Assembly (NCBI GenBank): GCA_947475795.1 | Contig: CANJOX010000098.1 | Coordinates: 1-9,907, forward strand | DNA from: Gemmatimonadota bacterium | GTDB lineage: Bacteria; Gemmatimonadota; Gemmatimonadetes; Gemmatimonadales; Gemmatimonadaceae | Direction of reading: 5' to 3' | Length of the DNA: 9,907 bases | Shown: one piece after another, positions 1 through 5,806 of the stretch | How positions within the stretch are numbered: position 1 is the first letter of the stretch | Layout of the letters: every line of letters begins with the position of its first letter | Made by a program: the position numbers and the translations under genes | The notes under the pieces: model-generated | The model's database searches: none | Seen by the model: the letters and a program-made list of their open reading frames with translations, nothing else | What the model was told of the DNA's origin: nothing

Positions 1-958
1 CATACGGCAGGCGACCGGGCACTTCATCCGCGTAGGACTTGAAGTAGCCGGTGAGCCCGTAACGTGTGGTCGTGGTCGCATTGACGGGGGCCTGCACCGT
101 GATCGTCGCGCTCCCGCTCTTGCCCTCCACCGTGGCTGTGACCGTGGCGCTGCCCGGCAAGACCGCCGTGACGCGACCGGCCGTCGTCACCGCCGCCAGC
201 GTCGTATCGGCGCTGCGCCACGTGACCGCGCGCCCCGTGAGGACATTGCCGGCGCTGTCCTTGGCCACCGCGGTCAGCTGCGCCGTCTGATCGACCGTCA
301 ACGTGGTCGGGGTCGCGGACACCGTGACCGTGGCCACCGACGCCATCACCACGGTCACGGTGGCCGTCGCGGCCTTCCCTTCCACGGTGCCGGTGATGGT
401 GGCGTTCCCCACCGCCGCCGCGGTCACGATCCCTTGCGTGCTCACCGTCGCCACGGCGGGCGCTGACGACATCCACGTGGTCGCACGCCCCGTGACCGTT
501 GCGCCCGTGATGTCCTTGCCGGTCACCGCAAGTGGCGTGGTCTGACCAGGGAACACCGAGAACGCCGCCAACGACATGGCCACAGTTGCCACCGGAATCG
601 GGGCGATACTGATGCTTGTCGATCCCGACTTTCCTTCGCTGGTGGCCGTGATGGTGACCGATTCCGCGCTGCCCCCCCGCACGGCGCCAGCGGTGACCAG
701 TCCGGTCGAGGTCACCGTCGCCGTGGCGTCGTTGGACGAACTCCACGTCACCGCGCGACCCGGCAGCGCGCTGCCGGCGGTACTGAGCACCGTCGGTGAG
801 AGCTGCACCGTCTGACTGTACTGCAGCACCGCTGTCGAGTTGCCGATGGAAACGCTGCCCACACTGACTGGCGCAGTGCCGGCGCCGGTGCCGGGATCGC
901 CGGTGCATGCGCTGAGCGCACCGCACACCAGCAGGGTGACGACACGTCGAAAGTACAT
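1..958 (-). CDS. BIG2-repeat surface lipoprotein, C-terminus beyond the left edge
   Basis: Reading leftward from the ATG at 958-956, the frame stays open for 319 codons to the window edge, so the gene is partial. The N-terminus is a lipoprotein signal: arginines at 4-5, a hydrophobic run, and the lipobox LSAC at residues 15-18 with Cys18 as the likely lipidated residue, followed by a Gly/Asp/Thr linker. Three bacterial Ig-like (BIG2) repeats follow at about 35-118, 121-203 and 208-289. Each has a GRAxTW strand near its middle and ends in an EGK(S/A)-type turn plus a TIT/TVT strand. After the third repeat, a different segment begins (RYGLTGYFKSYADEVPGRL) and is cut off. BIG2 proteins are usually exported and act in adhesion or as spacers; here outer-membrane anchoring is inferred and the role of the missing C-terminal part is unknown. 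The gene is divergent from the oxidoreductase at 1232. Confidence 0.9.
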   Translation of the reverse strand, partial: MYFRRVVTLLVCGALSACTGDPGTGAGTAPVSVGSVSIGNSTAVLQYSQTVQLSPTVLSTAGSALPGRAVTWSSSNDATATVTSTGLVTAGAVRGGSAESVTITATSEGKSGSTSISIAPIPVATVAMSLAAFSVFPGQTTPLAVTGKDITGATVTGRATTWMSSAPAVATVSTQGIVTAAAVGNATITGTVEGKAATATVTVVMASVATVTVSATPTTLTVDQTAQLTAVAKDSAGNVLTGRAVTWRSADTTLAAVTTAGRVTAVLPGSATVTATVEGKSGSATITVQAPVNATTTTRYGLTGYFKSYADEVPGRLPY

Positions 959-1231
959 GGTGGCGAATGGGGCGACGCGTTTGGAAGCACGAGTGTCGTG
1001 CCCCCGAAGTTGATCCGGTGGATGATCCGGCGCTGAGGTCGGGCGTTGGGTCAAAAATATACGTTCGGTCACGGGGCGCGCGCCTCTCGATGCCTGCTGC
1101 CGATCGGCGCGTTGTGATGCGTGACCCGTGGTATTCCGCGGTGCCAGCATTGAGCCTGTTGCTCGTGAACGAATGGATCCTGCCCGCAACACGTTACGTT
1201 ATAGGCTCACGTCGGCCTCATCTACTGACAT
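959..1231. other. Divergent intergenic region, possible lipoprotein promoter
   Basis: This 273-bp gap separates two divergent starts, so it should hold promoters for both. The only AT-rich stretch is 1051-1062; on the minus strand it contains TATATT (1061-1056), which could be a -10 box for the lipoprotein with a leader of about 90 nt. No convincing -35 box is spaced correctly upstream of it. No clear promoter or strong Shine-Dalgarno was seen before the plus-strand gene at 1232. A 104-codon plus-strand frame crosses the gap but is Arg/Pro-rich and runs into the gene at 1232 in another frame, so it was not called. Confidence 0.25.
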
Positions 1232-2320
1232 ATGCTGCTGATCTACGGTGCGAACGGATATACCGGCCAGCTGATCGTTGAGGAGTGCGTACGCCGCGGT
1301 CTGCGCCCGGTGCTGGCCGGCCGGCGTGCGGAGAGGCTCGCCCCGCTGGCCAGGCAATACGGTCTCGAGGTGCGGGTGGCATCGATTGATGATCCCGTGG
1401 CGCTGGCCACGATGCTCAACGCCATCACGGTGGTCGTGCACGCGGCCGGACCGTTCTTCCGCACGTCCGCGCCGATGGTGCGTGCGTGCCTGTCCGCGAA
1501 GGTGCACTACCTCGATATCACCGGCGAGATCGCGGTGTTTGAGGCGTGTCGGGCGCAGGATGCACCGGCGCGACAGGCGGGCGTCGTGCTGATACCGGGT
1601 GTGGGGTTTGATGTGGTGCCGACAGACTGCGTGGCGGCCCGTCTCGCGGCCGAGCTTCCTGACGCGCAGTTGCTGGAATTGGCGTTCGCTGGCGGCGGGG
1701 GCGTGAGTCGAGGGACGCTCAAGACCATGGTACTCGGTTCGCCGCAAGGAGGCGCGATTCGCCAGCACGGCGAGATCACGAAGGTGCCGGTTGCGTGGAA
1801 GGCGCGGTCTATTCCGTTTCGTGACCGGGCACGCCACGGCGTCACCATTCCGTGGGGCGACGTGTCAACCGCCTACTGGTCAACGAAGATTCCGAACATC
1901 CACACGTATCTCGCGATGCCGCAGCGCGCCGTACGCATGATGGGTTTCGCGAAGCTCGCGGGCCCGTTGTTGACTATGCCATTCGTGCAGCGATTCGTTG
2001 AAGCACAAATCGACCAGCGGGTCAGCGGGCCGACGGCGCCTATGCGTGATCGTGCGCGCATGCAGGTATGGGGGCGCGTAACACACGCGGACGGACGCGT
2101 GATCGACGGTACCGCCGAGACACCCGAAGGGTACCAACTGACCGCGATCGCCGCGGTCGAGAGTGCGCGTCGCGTGCTCGCCGCTGCGCCACCCGCGGGA
2201 TATCACACACCATCCACGGCGTTTGGCGCTGGGTTTCTCGAGACGCTTCCCGGCTGTGACGTACGCGTCAACCAGATGGATCGCATCGCGCTCCGACGCG
2301 ATGAGGCATCCCGTGCGTGA
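1232..2320 (+). CDS. Saccharopine-dehydrogenase-like NAD(P) oxidoreductase (trans-acting enoyl reductase type)
   Basis: This 362-residue protein opens directly with a Rossmann dinucleotide-binding loop, YGANGYTG at residues 5-12, then LAGRRAERL, the typical second strand that selects the cofactor. The segment VVVHAAGPFFRTSAPMVRAC followed by HYLDITGE and then IPGVGFDVVPTD is the signature of the saccharopine dehydrogenase NADP-binding family as found in COG3268 proteins. These include the trans-acting enoyl reductases of complex lipid synthesis in mycobacteria and many uncharacterised homologues. The exact substrate cannot be read from the sequence, and lysine metabolism is not implied. The start gives a normal N-terminus, since the glycine loop must lie close to the first residue, although no strong Shine-Dalgarno precedes it. 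The glycosyltransferase follows 45 bp downstream on the same strand, so the two may be co-transcribed. Confidence 0.88.
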   Translation: MLLIYGANGYTGQLIVEECVRRGLRPVLAGRRAERLAPLARQYGLEVRVASIDDPVALATMLNAITVVVHAAGPFFRTSAPMVRACLSAKVHYLDITGEIAVFEACRAQDAPARQAGVVLIPGVGFDVVPTDCVAARLAAELPDAQLLELAFAGGGGVSRGTLKTMVLGSPQGGAIRQHGEITKVPVAWKARSIPFRDRARHGVTIPWGDVSTAYWSTKIPNIHTYLAMPQRAVRMMGFAKLAGPLLTMPFVQRFVEAQIDQRVSGPTAPMRDRARMQVWGRVTHADGRVIDGTAETPEGYQLTAIAAVESARRVLAAAPPAGYHTPSTAFGAGFLETLPGCDVRVNQMDRIALRRDEASRA

Positions 2321-2353
2321 CACGGTCGTGCGTTTGGCGGGCCGCCTGAGTAC

Positions 2354-2358
2354 GAGGG
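2354..2358 (+). promoter_or_regulatory. Ribosome binding site of the GT2 gene
   Basis: GAGGG lies 7 nt before the ATG at 2366. It supports that start over other in-frame start codons. Confidence 0.6.
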
Positions 2359-2365
2359 CTGCACG

Positions 2366-3274
2366 ATGACGGCCCGTGTTGTGCCTGGCCTCGTCGCCAC
2401 GGTGATCCTCAACTGGAACGGTCTCGCCGACACGATCGAGTGCATTCGTTCCTGCCAACGGCTCGCTTACCGGCAGAATATGCTGCTGGTGGTCGACAAT
2501 GGATCGACGGACGGATCGGTGGCCAGGCTGCGCGAGCAGTTTCCTGAGCTGCGGATCATCGGAGTCGGGGCCAATCTCGGCTTTGCGGGGGGCTGCAACG
2601 TGGGCATCAGGGCCGCCCTTGAAGCGGGTGCGGAGTTCGTCTGGCTGCTCAACAACGACACCACCGTCGATCCGGCAGCGCTTGGCGAACTCGTCGCTGC
2701 CCTGCGGACGCGACCGACGGCTGGCATCGCCGGCTCGAAGATTTTCTACTCGGCGCGGGCCGACGTGATGTGGTTTGCCGGCGGGGCGATTTCAACTCGC
2801 TGGGGTTACGCGTGGCACCGCGGCCTGGACGAGTTCGACGTCGGTCAGCACGATGTCGTCGAGCCCTGCGATTTCATCACAGGCTGCAGCCTGCTGATCC
2901 GCACTGGGGTCGTCGCGGGGATCGGACTGATGCAGGAGCGCTATTTCCTGTACTGGGAGGACGTTGACTGGAACGCCAGGGCGGCGGCGGCCGGCTGGAC
3001 GTCGCTCTATGTGCCAACGTCGCGTGTCTGGCACAAGGTGAGCAGTGCGTCCAAAGATGCCTCCGGAGAAATCAATGCCAAGTCATACCACTATGAAGTG
3101 CGAAACCGGATTCTCTTCCACCGACGCCACTGTCCCTGGCGGCTGCCCATGGTGTTGCTGGGGGCATGCCGGTATGCGATGGTTGTCGGCAAGGGTGCAC
3201 ATCGGCGGGGCATAGCGGTGATCCGCGGCACGATCGACGGCCTGCTCAACCGCACCGGCCCGATCCGGGACTGA
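2366..3274 (+). CDS. Glycosyltransferase family 2, rhamnosyltransferase-like
   Basis: This 302-residue GT-A enzyme shows the full order of family 2 motifs. The first strand is TVILNWNG (12-19). VVDNGSTDGS (42-51) binds the nucleotide sugar. NLGFAGGCNVGI (70-81) is followed by LLNNDT (94-99), which occupies the position of the metal-binding DXD motif. FITGCSLLIR lies at 170-179, and the acceptor-side FLYWEDVDW at 194-202 carries the likely catalytic acid. The WNG...NLGFAGG...YWEDVDW pattern is that of COG1216 proteins, which add rhamnose or other deoxysugars to O-antigen, capsule or exopolysaccharide. The donor cannot be assigned. The C-terminal ~60 residues are basic with a weakly hydrophobic stretch (MVLLGACRYAMVVG), consistent with peripheral attachment to the inner membrane. 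The remnants downstream (asparagine synthase, GT4) and the FkbM methyltransferase suggest it belonged to a larger glycan cluster. Confidence 0.92.
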   Translation: MTARVVPGLVATVILNWNGLADTIECIRSCQRLAYRQNMLLVVDNGSTDGSVARLREQFPELRIIGVGANLGFAGGCNVGIRAALEAGAEFVWLLNNDTTVDPAALGELVAALRTRPTAGIAGSKIFYSARADVMWFAGGAISTRWGYAWHRGLDEFDVGQHDVVEPCDFITGCSLLIRTGVVAGIGLMQERYFLYWEDVDWNARAAAAGWTSLYVPTSRVWHKVSSASKDASGEINAKSYHYEVRNRILFHRRHCPWRLPMVLLGACRYAMVVGKGAHRRGIAVIRGTIDGLLNRTGPIRD

Positions 3275-3587
3275 CCGTCCGCCGGACGACCCCGCGAGAG
3301 GACACTGCACCCATTCACCGCCGATGGCCCGTTTGCCTCTGTGGCGCTCCCGCATCCAAGCGGCGGGCCAATCGGCGGACTCGCTGCGCGATGAGTTCCC
3401 AACCATTCCCGTCGCATCGCTCGGGCTGCCGGGAGAACACGACGGCGGCGCGCACGGTGGGCCGAGCGACATCGAAGGCACACCGCCGCCCGCCACGAGG
3501 CGCTCGCGAGTGTTGGCGATCGCGCGCTATGGTTGACGGATAGGTGACCCTCCCTCATCGAACTTCCCATCCCAAGCGGTCAACGTC
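3275..3587. other. Gene-free stretch before the decayed glycan genes
   Basis: No intact gene was recognised in these 313 bp. A 70-codon plus frame (3324-3536) shows no domain. Its last residues, RVLAIARYG, resemble the first beta strand of GT4 glycosyltransferases, but this is too short to call. The stretch lies directly upstream of two gene fragments and is most simply read as degraded coding sequence or a former intergenic region of the same locus. Confidence 0.4.
3276..3288 (+). terminator. Short GC hairpin just after the GT2 stop
   Basis: CGTCC and GGACG pair around a 3-nt loop, one base past the TGA at 3272-3274. The stem is only 5 bp and there is no T-run, so an intrinsic terminator is weakly supported. 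Confidence 0.2.
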
Positions 3588-3767
3588 ATGTGTGGACTCT
3601 GCGGTTTGGTATGGTTTGACCTGTCCAAACCCGTAGATGCCGGGCTCGTGGACCGGATGACGTCCACGCTGATTCAACGGGGGCCCGACGCCGGAGGCCG
3701 ATCGCGACGTAGCCATCCCGGGCGGTTTACAGCGGCAGCGACGTGGAGCACAATCGCGTCGCCGTGA
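3588..3767 (+). pseudogene. Truncated asparagine synthase (glutamine-hydrolysing), N-terminal fragment
   Basis: The ATG at 3588 opens a 59-codon frame starting MCGLCGLVWFDLSKPVDAG and continuing to LIQRGPDAGG at about residue 28-37. This is the N-terminal glutamine amidotransferase domain of AsnB-type proteins: the nucleophile is Cys2, directly after the initiator Met, and the RGPD(x)xG segment lies at the expected spacing of about 30 residues. A full enzyme has about 550-650 residues. Here homology stops near 3700, after which the frame is unrelated (SRRSHPGRFTAAA) and ends at TGA 3765-3767. The rest of the amidotransferase domain and the whole ATP-dependent synthetase domain are missing. 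AsnB paralogues are common in O-antigen and exopolysaccharide clusters, where they amidate sugars or act in modification, which agrees with the neighbours. The fragment cannot be active. Its 5' end is well preserved, so the truncation may be fairly recent. Confidence 0.82.
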
Positions 3768-3808
3768 GGTTCATCCTCAACGAACTTGCCCCCGTCCGGC
3801 CCGACGTC

Positions 3809-3816
3809 GCTTTTGT
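3809..3816. repeat. Target-site duplication, left copy
   Basis: GCTTTTGT directly abuts the left end of the ISL3 relic. The identical copy is at 4169-4176. Confidence 0.85.
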
Positions 3817-3840
3817 GGCTCTTCAGGGTTTCGAGTGGGT
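3817..3840 (+). repeat. ISL3 terminal inverted repeat (IRR)
   Basis: The repeat begins GGCTCTTCAGG and ends GAGTGGGT. It pairs with 4145-4168 at 20 of 24 positions. It lies on the side of the transposase C-terminal relic. Confidence 0.8.
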
Positions 3841-3863
3841 CCCGGTTCGGCGTGCCGGGGTTC

Positions 3864-3983
3864 CAGGGCGCATCCGCCGCCGCGACAGGGGATCGCCATC
3901 GTGAACGCCCTGCGATGCCGCAACCCGCGCGCGCCGTACATGATCCACGGCCCCTTCGCGTTGAGGCCCACCGTCGCGCTCCG
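3864..3983 (-). pseudogene. ISL3 transposase C-terminal relic
   Basis: On the minus strand inside the element, the frame reads SATVGLNAK, then WIMYGARGLRHRRAF, TMAI and GGG over about 40 codons. ISL3 transposases end with a conserved block of the form N-x-x-x-EGLN(A/S)K, then WIK...ARGFR, then F...AI and a final GG. The relic keeps the order and spacing of GLNAK, W-I, ARG-x-R, F-x-x-AI and GG, but has lost the glutamate before GLNAK and several hydrophobic positions. It lies about 25 bp inside the 3817 terminal repeat, where this part of the gene is expected. No N-terminal zinc-finger motif or catalytic core was found in the rest of the element. The match is from memory of the family pattern and is short, so confidence is moderate; together with the terminal repeats it gives a consistent picture. 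Confidence 0.55.
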
Positions 3984-4144
3984 GTGTGCCCCCGACGCCC
4001 TTCACTGTGTGTGGGGGGATCCGCGGTGTCTCGGTGCCCATCCGCGGCGCAGCCGTTTGCCGGGGGTCGGAACCAACACCGTTGCCGCAGATCCGCGCGG
4101 ATGTGTCGCGGATAAGCGGGACGCGGTCATGTAGCGCTGTGCCA

Positions 4145-4168
4145 ACCCACTCTCTATCCTGAAGAGCC
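4145..4168 (-). repeat. ISL3 terminal inverted repeat (IRL)
   Basis: Read on the minus strand, it begins GGCTCTTCAGG and ends GAGTGGGT. The mismatches to the partner all fall in the variable middle part. Confidence 0.8.
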
Positions 4169-4176
4169 GCTTTTGT
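4169..4176. repeat. Target-site duplication, right copy
   Basis: GCTTTTGT directly abuts the right end of the ISL3 relic. Its identity with 3809-3816 shows that both ends are original and points to insertion rather than rearrangement. Confidence 0.85.
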
Positions 4177-4340
4177 TATCCACGGTTCCTGCAGTCGCCA
4201 GTTCACCGATGTCGGCCGGCCGCCGAACGTGTTCGTCGATACAGATCCGTTCACTTTCGATGATGATGCGGTGACTGGATTCGTGGGCATCAATCCGGTG
4301 ACGACGGGCGGCGGCGCGCTGGTGCTCTCCGCCTCGGAGA

Positions 4341-4388
4341 TCACTGCGGTGAGCCGTCACTGCGGTGAGCCGTCACCGCGGTGACCCG
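4341..4388. repeat. Three tandem 16-bp repeats with internal dyads
   Basis: Units lie at 4341-4356, 4357-4372 and 4373-4388. The first two are identical (TCACTGCGGTGAGCCG); the third differs at two positions. A fourth partial unit, TCACC, starts at 4389. Each unit contains TCAC and GTGA as an inverted pair, and in the third unit TCACCGCGGTGA is a perfect 12-bp palindrome. The array lies where recognisable glycosyltransferase homology ends and about 175 bp before the FkbM gene. Confidence 0.8.
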
Positions 4389-4563
4389 TCACCTCGTCGC
4401 CCCGCCGCAGCGTCTCCGCGATCCGACCAAGGATGCCCCCGCGCGTTCTTGCTTCTGCGATATCCGTACGCCATGTTCGCGTCCAAGCCCGACGCCCGCT
4501 CCGCCATCAACGCGCCCAACGCCGCGACGAGGGAGGAGTTCAAGGTCTGACCTCTTTTGGCGA

Positions 4564-5334
4564 ATGAACAAACTCATCAACAAAGTCCTCCGCCCCCTCG
4601 GGTACGTCCTCGCCAAGACAACAGACTCGGCGCGGTTGCAGAATACTCGGGTCGCCGCCCGGGACTTCGCCCTGTTGTGCGCCTTGCCGCATGTACACGC
4701 CGAAGAGATCCTCGATGCGCTGCCTGCCTCGATGGCCCAGTTGCGGCAGGATCTTTTCGTCCTTGCTGAGCTCGGTTTCAAGCGAGGCGGGTTCTTCGTG
4801 GAATTCGGGGCCGCCAACGGCAAAGAGCTGAGCAATAGCTGGCTGCTCGAGAAGCGTTATGGCTGGTCCGGTATCCTAGCCGAGCCCGCGCGATGCTGGC
4901 ATGTCCCGCTGGCGGCCCACCGGAGTTGTGCGATCGAGCACGACTGCGTCTGGAAGACCACCGGGGAGACGCTGGAGTTCCTGGAGACCGCGCAGCCGGA
5001 GCTGGCGACGTTGGCCGACTTCCAATCGGTGGACATGCACGCGAACGCCCGCCGCTCGGCCAAGCGTTACGAAGTGCAGACGGTGTCGCTGGCCGACCTG
5101 CTGGCCCGTCATCATGCCCCGGCGGCACCGGATTATCTCTCCATCGATACCGAGGGAAGCGAATACGAGATCCTCCGGGAATTCGATTTCGAACGGTACC
5201 CGTTCAAGGTCATCACCTGCGAGCATAACCACACCGCTGCGCGGGCGAAGATCTTCGATCTGCTCACGCGGGCCGGCTATGTGCGCAAATTCGAAGCCCT
5301 GTCGAACTTCGACGACTGGTATGTCAGGGCGTAG
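4564..5334 (+). CDS. FkbM-family SAM-dependent methyltransferase
   Basis: The 256-residue protein has the FkbM-family core. FVEFGAANGKE at 78-88 is the glycine-rich SAM-binding loop, followed by SNSWLLEKRYGWSGILAEP, where the acid at the end of strand 2 contacts the ribose of SAM. YLSIDTEGSEYEIL at about 190-204 is the family's conserved IDxEGxE block, and a short C-terminal strand region (ITCEHN, then a FDDWYVRA end) follows. FkbM-like enzymes O-methylate sugars in exopolysaccharides, lipopolysaccharides and macrolides; here a surface sugar is likely because of the adjacent glycosyltransferase genes. I chose the ATG at 4564 (MNKLINKVLRPLGYVLAK), a normal start for this family. The frame extends upstream to 4381, but that part is low-complexity Pro/Arg sequence overlapping repeats. 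No close Shine-Dalgarno is visible; GGAGGAG at 4532-4538 is about 25 nt away. It is convergent with the gene ending at 5384. Confidence 0.9.
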   Translation: MNKLINKVLRPLGYVLAKTTDSARLQNTRVAARDFALLCALPHVHAEEILDALPASMAQLRQDLFVLAELGFKRGGFFVEFGAANGKELSNSWLLEKRYGWSGILAEPARCWHVPLAAHRSCAIEHDCVWKTTGETLEFLETAQPELATLADFQSVDMHANARRSAKRYEVQTVSLADLLARHHAPAAPDYLSIDTEGSEYEILREFDFERYPFKVITCEHNHTAARAKIFDLLTRAGYVRKFEALSNFDDWYVRA

Positions 5335-5349
5335 CTGATCCGGAGGCCA

Positions 5350-5366
5350 GGCCGGATGATCCGGCC
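5350..5366 (+). terminator. GC hairpin between convergent genes
   Basis: GGCCGG, loop ATGAT and CCGGCC form a 6-bp all-GC stem in the 49-bp gap between the FkbM stop (5334) and the adhesin-like stop (5384). Its symmetry would allow it to act on both strands. No T-run follows on either strand, so termination is only suggested. Confidence 0.4.
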
Positions 5367-5383
5367 CACAGCCGACGCCGACG

Positions 5384-5806
5384 CTACTTCGCCTGACAGA
5401 GGTGGTCGAGGGCGACCTTCGGCATGGAGCCGGGAAGCGGCGTGGCGTAGCCGGGAATCCCCACTTCCTTGTGCTGTGCCACCTTCGTGCCTTTGGCGTT
5501 GCTGTAGTACCAGTTCTCCTTCACGGCAACGACCTGCTTGCGACAGTCGAGCATGAGCAGCGTGCGTGAACTGTACCAGTTCCCGCCGGGCACCTTGGTT
5601 GGCTTGTGAAACTGCACGCGTAGGGCGGCGGTGATGATGCCCGCGTCGCGCGTCACCGACTTCGCCTCCAGCAGCACCGTGCCGCCGGTGATCAAACCGA
5701 TCGGCTTCGGTGACTGCGCCGGAGCAACCGTCGCCGCCACCGTGGCGGCAATCACCTGGGCCGTCGTAACGGCCCAGGTGATTGCGAGCCGCCGTGCGCC
5801 GCTCAC
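5384..5806 (-). CDS. Small secreted adhesin-E-like protein
   Basis: The frame starts at GTG 5806-5804, overlapping the transporter stop by four bases (GTGA), and encodes 140 residues. The N-terminus MSGARRLAITWAVTTAQ, then an Ala/Val/Thr run ending APAQ at 28-31, looks like a signal peptide cut after about residue 31. The mature part keeps the layout of the surface-adhesin E family: a beta strand with NWYSSRTLLMLDC (76-88), a second one with ENWYYSNAKG (97-106), then PLPGSMPK and a final CQ near residue 137. Cys88 and Cys137 could form a disulfide. Proteins of this family are small and periplasmic or outer-membrane attached, often of unknown function; adhesion has been shown only for a few. 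Coupling to the transporter suggests co-translation, though no functional link is known. A very strong hairpin lies in the signal-peptide codons. The family call rests on pattern memory. Confidence 0.75.
   Translation of the reverse strand: MSGARRLAITWAVTTAQVIAATVAATVAPAQSPKPIGLITGGTVLLEAKSVTRDAGIITAALRVQFHKPTKVPGGNWYSSRTLLMLDCRKQVVAVKENWYYSNAKGTKVAQHKEVGIPGYATPLPGSMPKVALDHLCQAK
5748..5785 (-). repeat. Perfect 17-bp inverted repeat with UACG loop inside the coding start
   Basis: The arms 5785-5769 and 5764-5748 are exact reverse complements (17 of 17), separated by 4 nt. On the mRNA (minus) strand the loop is UACG, a member of the UNCG tetraloop class, here closed by a U-A pair. The hairpin covers nt 22-59 of the adhesin-like reading frame. 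A second hairpin, GCCGCCA-CGG-TGGCGGC at 5749-5733, follows directly, sharing two bases. Confidence 0.9.

Larger units (their letters stand above)
3817..4168 (-). mobile_element. ISL3-family insertion sequence relic, internally deleted
   Basis: The element is bounded by terminal inverted repeats at 3817-3840 and 4145-4168. These match at 20 of 24 positions: 11 terminal bases GGCTCTTCAGG, then GAGTGGGT after a 5-position variable gap that includes one match. It is flanked by an exact 8-bp direct repeat, GCTTTTGT, at 3809-3816 and 4169-4176. Ends starting GGCTCTTC with a GAGTG block further in, and 8-bp target duplications, are characteristic of the ISL3 family. Full ISL3 elements are about 1.3-2.3 kb with a transposase of 400-plus residues; here only 352 bp remain. 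A relic of the transposase C-terminus sits on the minus strand next to the 3817 end, so that end is the right (IRR) end and most of the coding region is deleted. The element cannot move by itself but might be mobilised by a related transposase. Confidence 0.85.
3713..4340 (+). pseudogene. GT4-type glycosyltransferase, C-terminal fragment split by an ISL3 relic
   Basis: After a TAG at 3710-3712, the frame beginning at 3713 reads PSRAVYSGSDVEHN, then AVRFILNELAPVRPDVAFV, up to 3816. This resembles the start of the second Rossmann domain of family 1/4 glycosyltransferases, where a strand ending in SG is followed by NxxAVRF and a PDVxFV strand. The frame then enters the 352-bp element at 3817. 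Beyond it, from 4177, the same frame resumes: VIHGSCSRQFTDVGRPPNV, and further on GINPVTTGGG, which matches the INPxxxGGG nucleotide-sugar loop of these enzymes. Skipping the element and one target copy joins PDVAFV to IHGSCSRQF without a frame change. The N-terminal half is absent, being replaced by the asparagine synthase fragment in another frame, and no plausible C-terminal end follows 4340. The gene was therefore already truncated or became so independently of the insertion. Confidence 0.62.

Noticed and set aside
24..926. Minus-strand 300-codon frame
   Set aside because: It is offset from the real lipoprotein frame, which starts at 958 with a clear lipobox and BIG2 repeats. The other frame is Arg/His/Gly-rich.
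967..1281. Plus-strand 104-codon frame in the divergent gap
   Set aside because: It has no domain and no ribosome site, and it overlaps the start of the oxidoreductase in another frame.
3817..4168. Reading the element as a classic MITE with no coding remnant
   Set aside because: A transposase C-terminal pattern is visible next to one end, so an internally deleted insertion sequence fits better. The distinction is not certain.
3823..4344. Minus-strand 173-codon frame across the insertion relic
   Set aside because: It crosses the element boundary into the glycosyltransferase remnant and has no motif; the ISL3-like peptide is in another frame.
4381..4563. N-terminal extension of the FkbM gene to 4381
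   Set aside because: The added 61 residues are Pro/Arg/Ser-rich, begin inside the tandem repeats and resemble no FkbM N-terminus. The ATG at 4564 gives a typical start.
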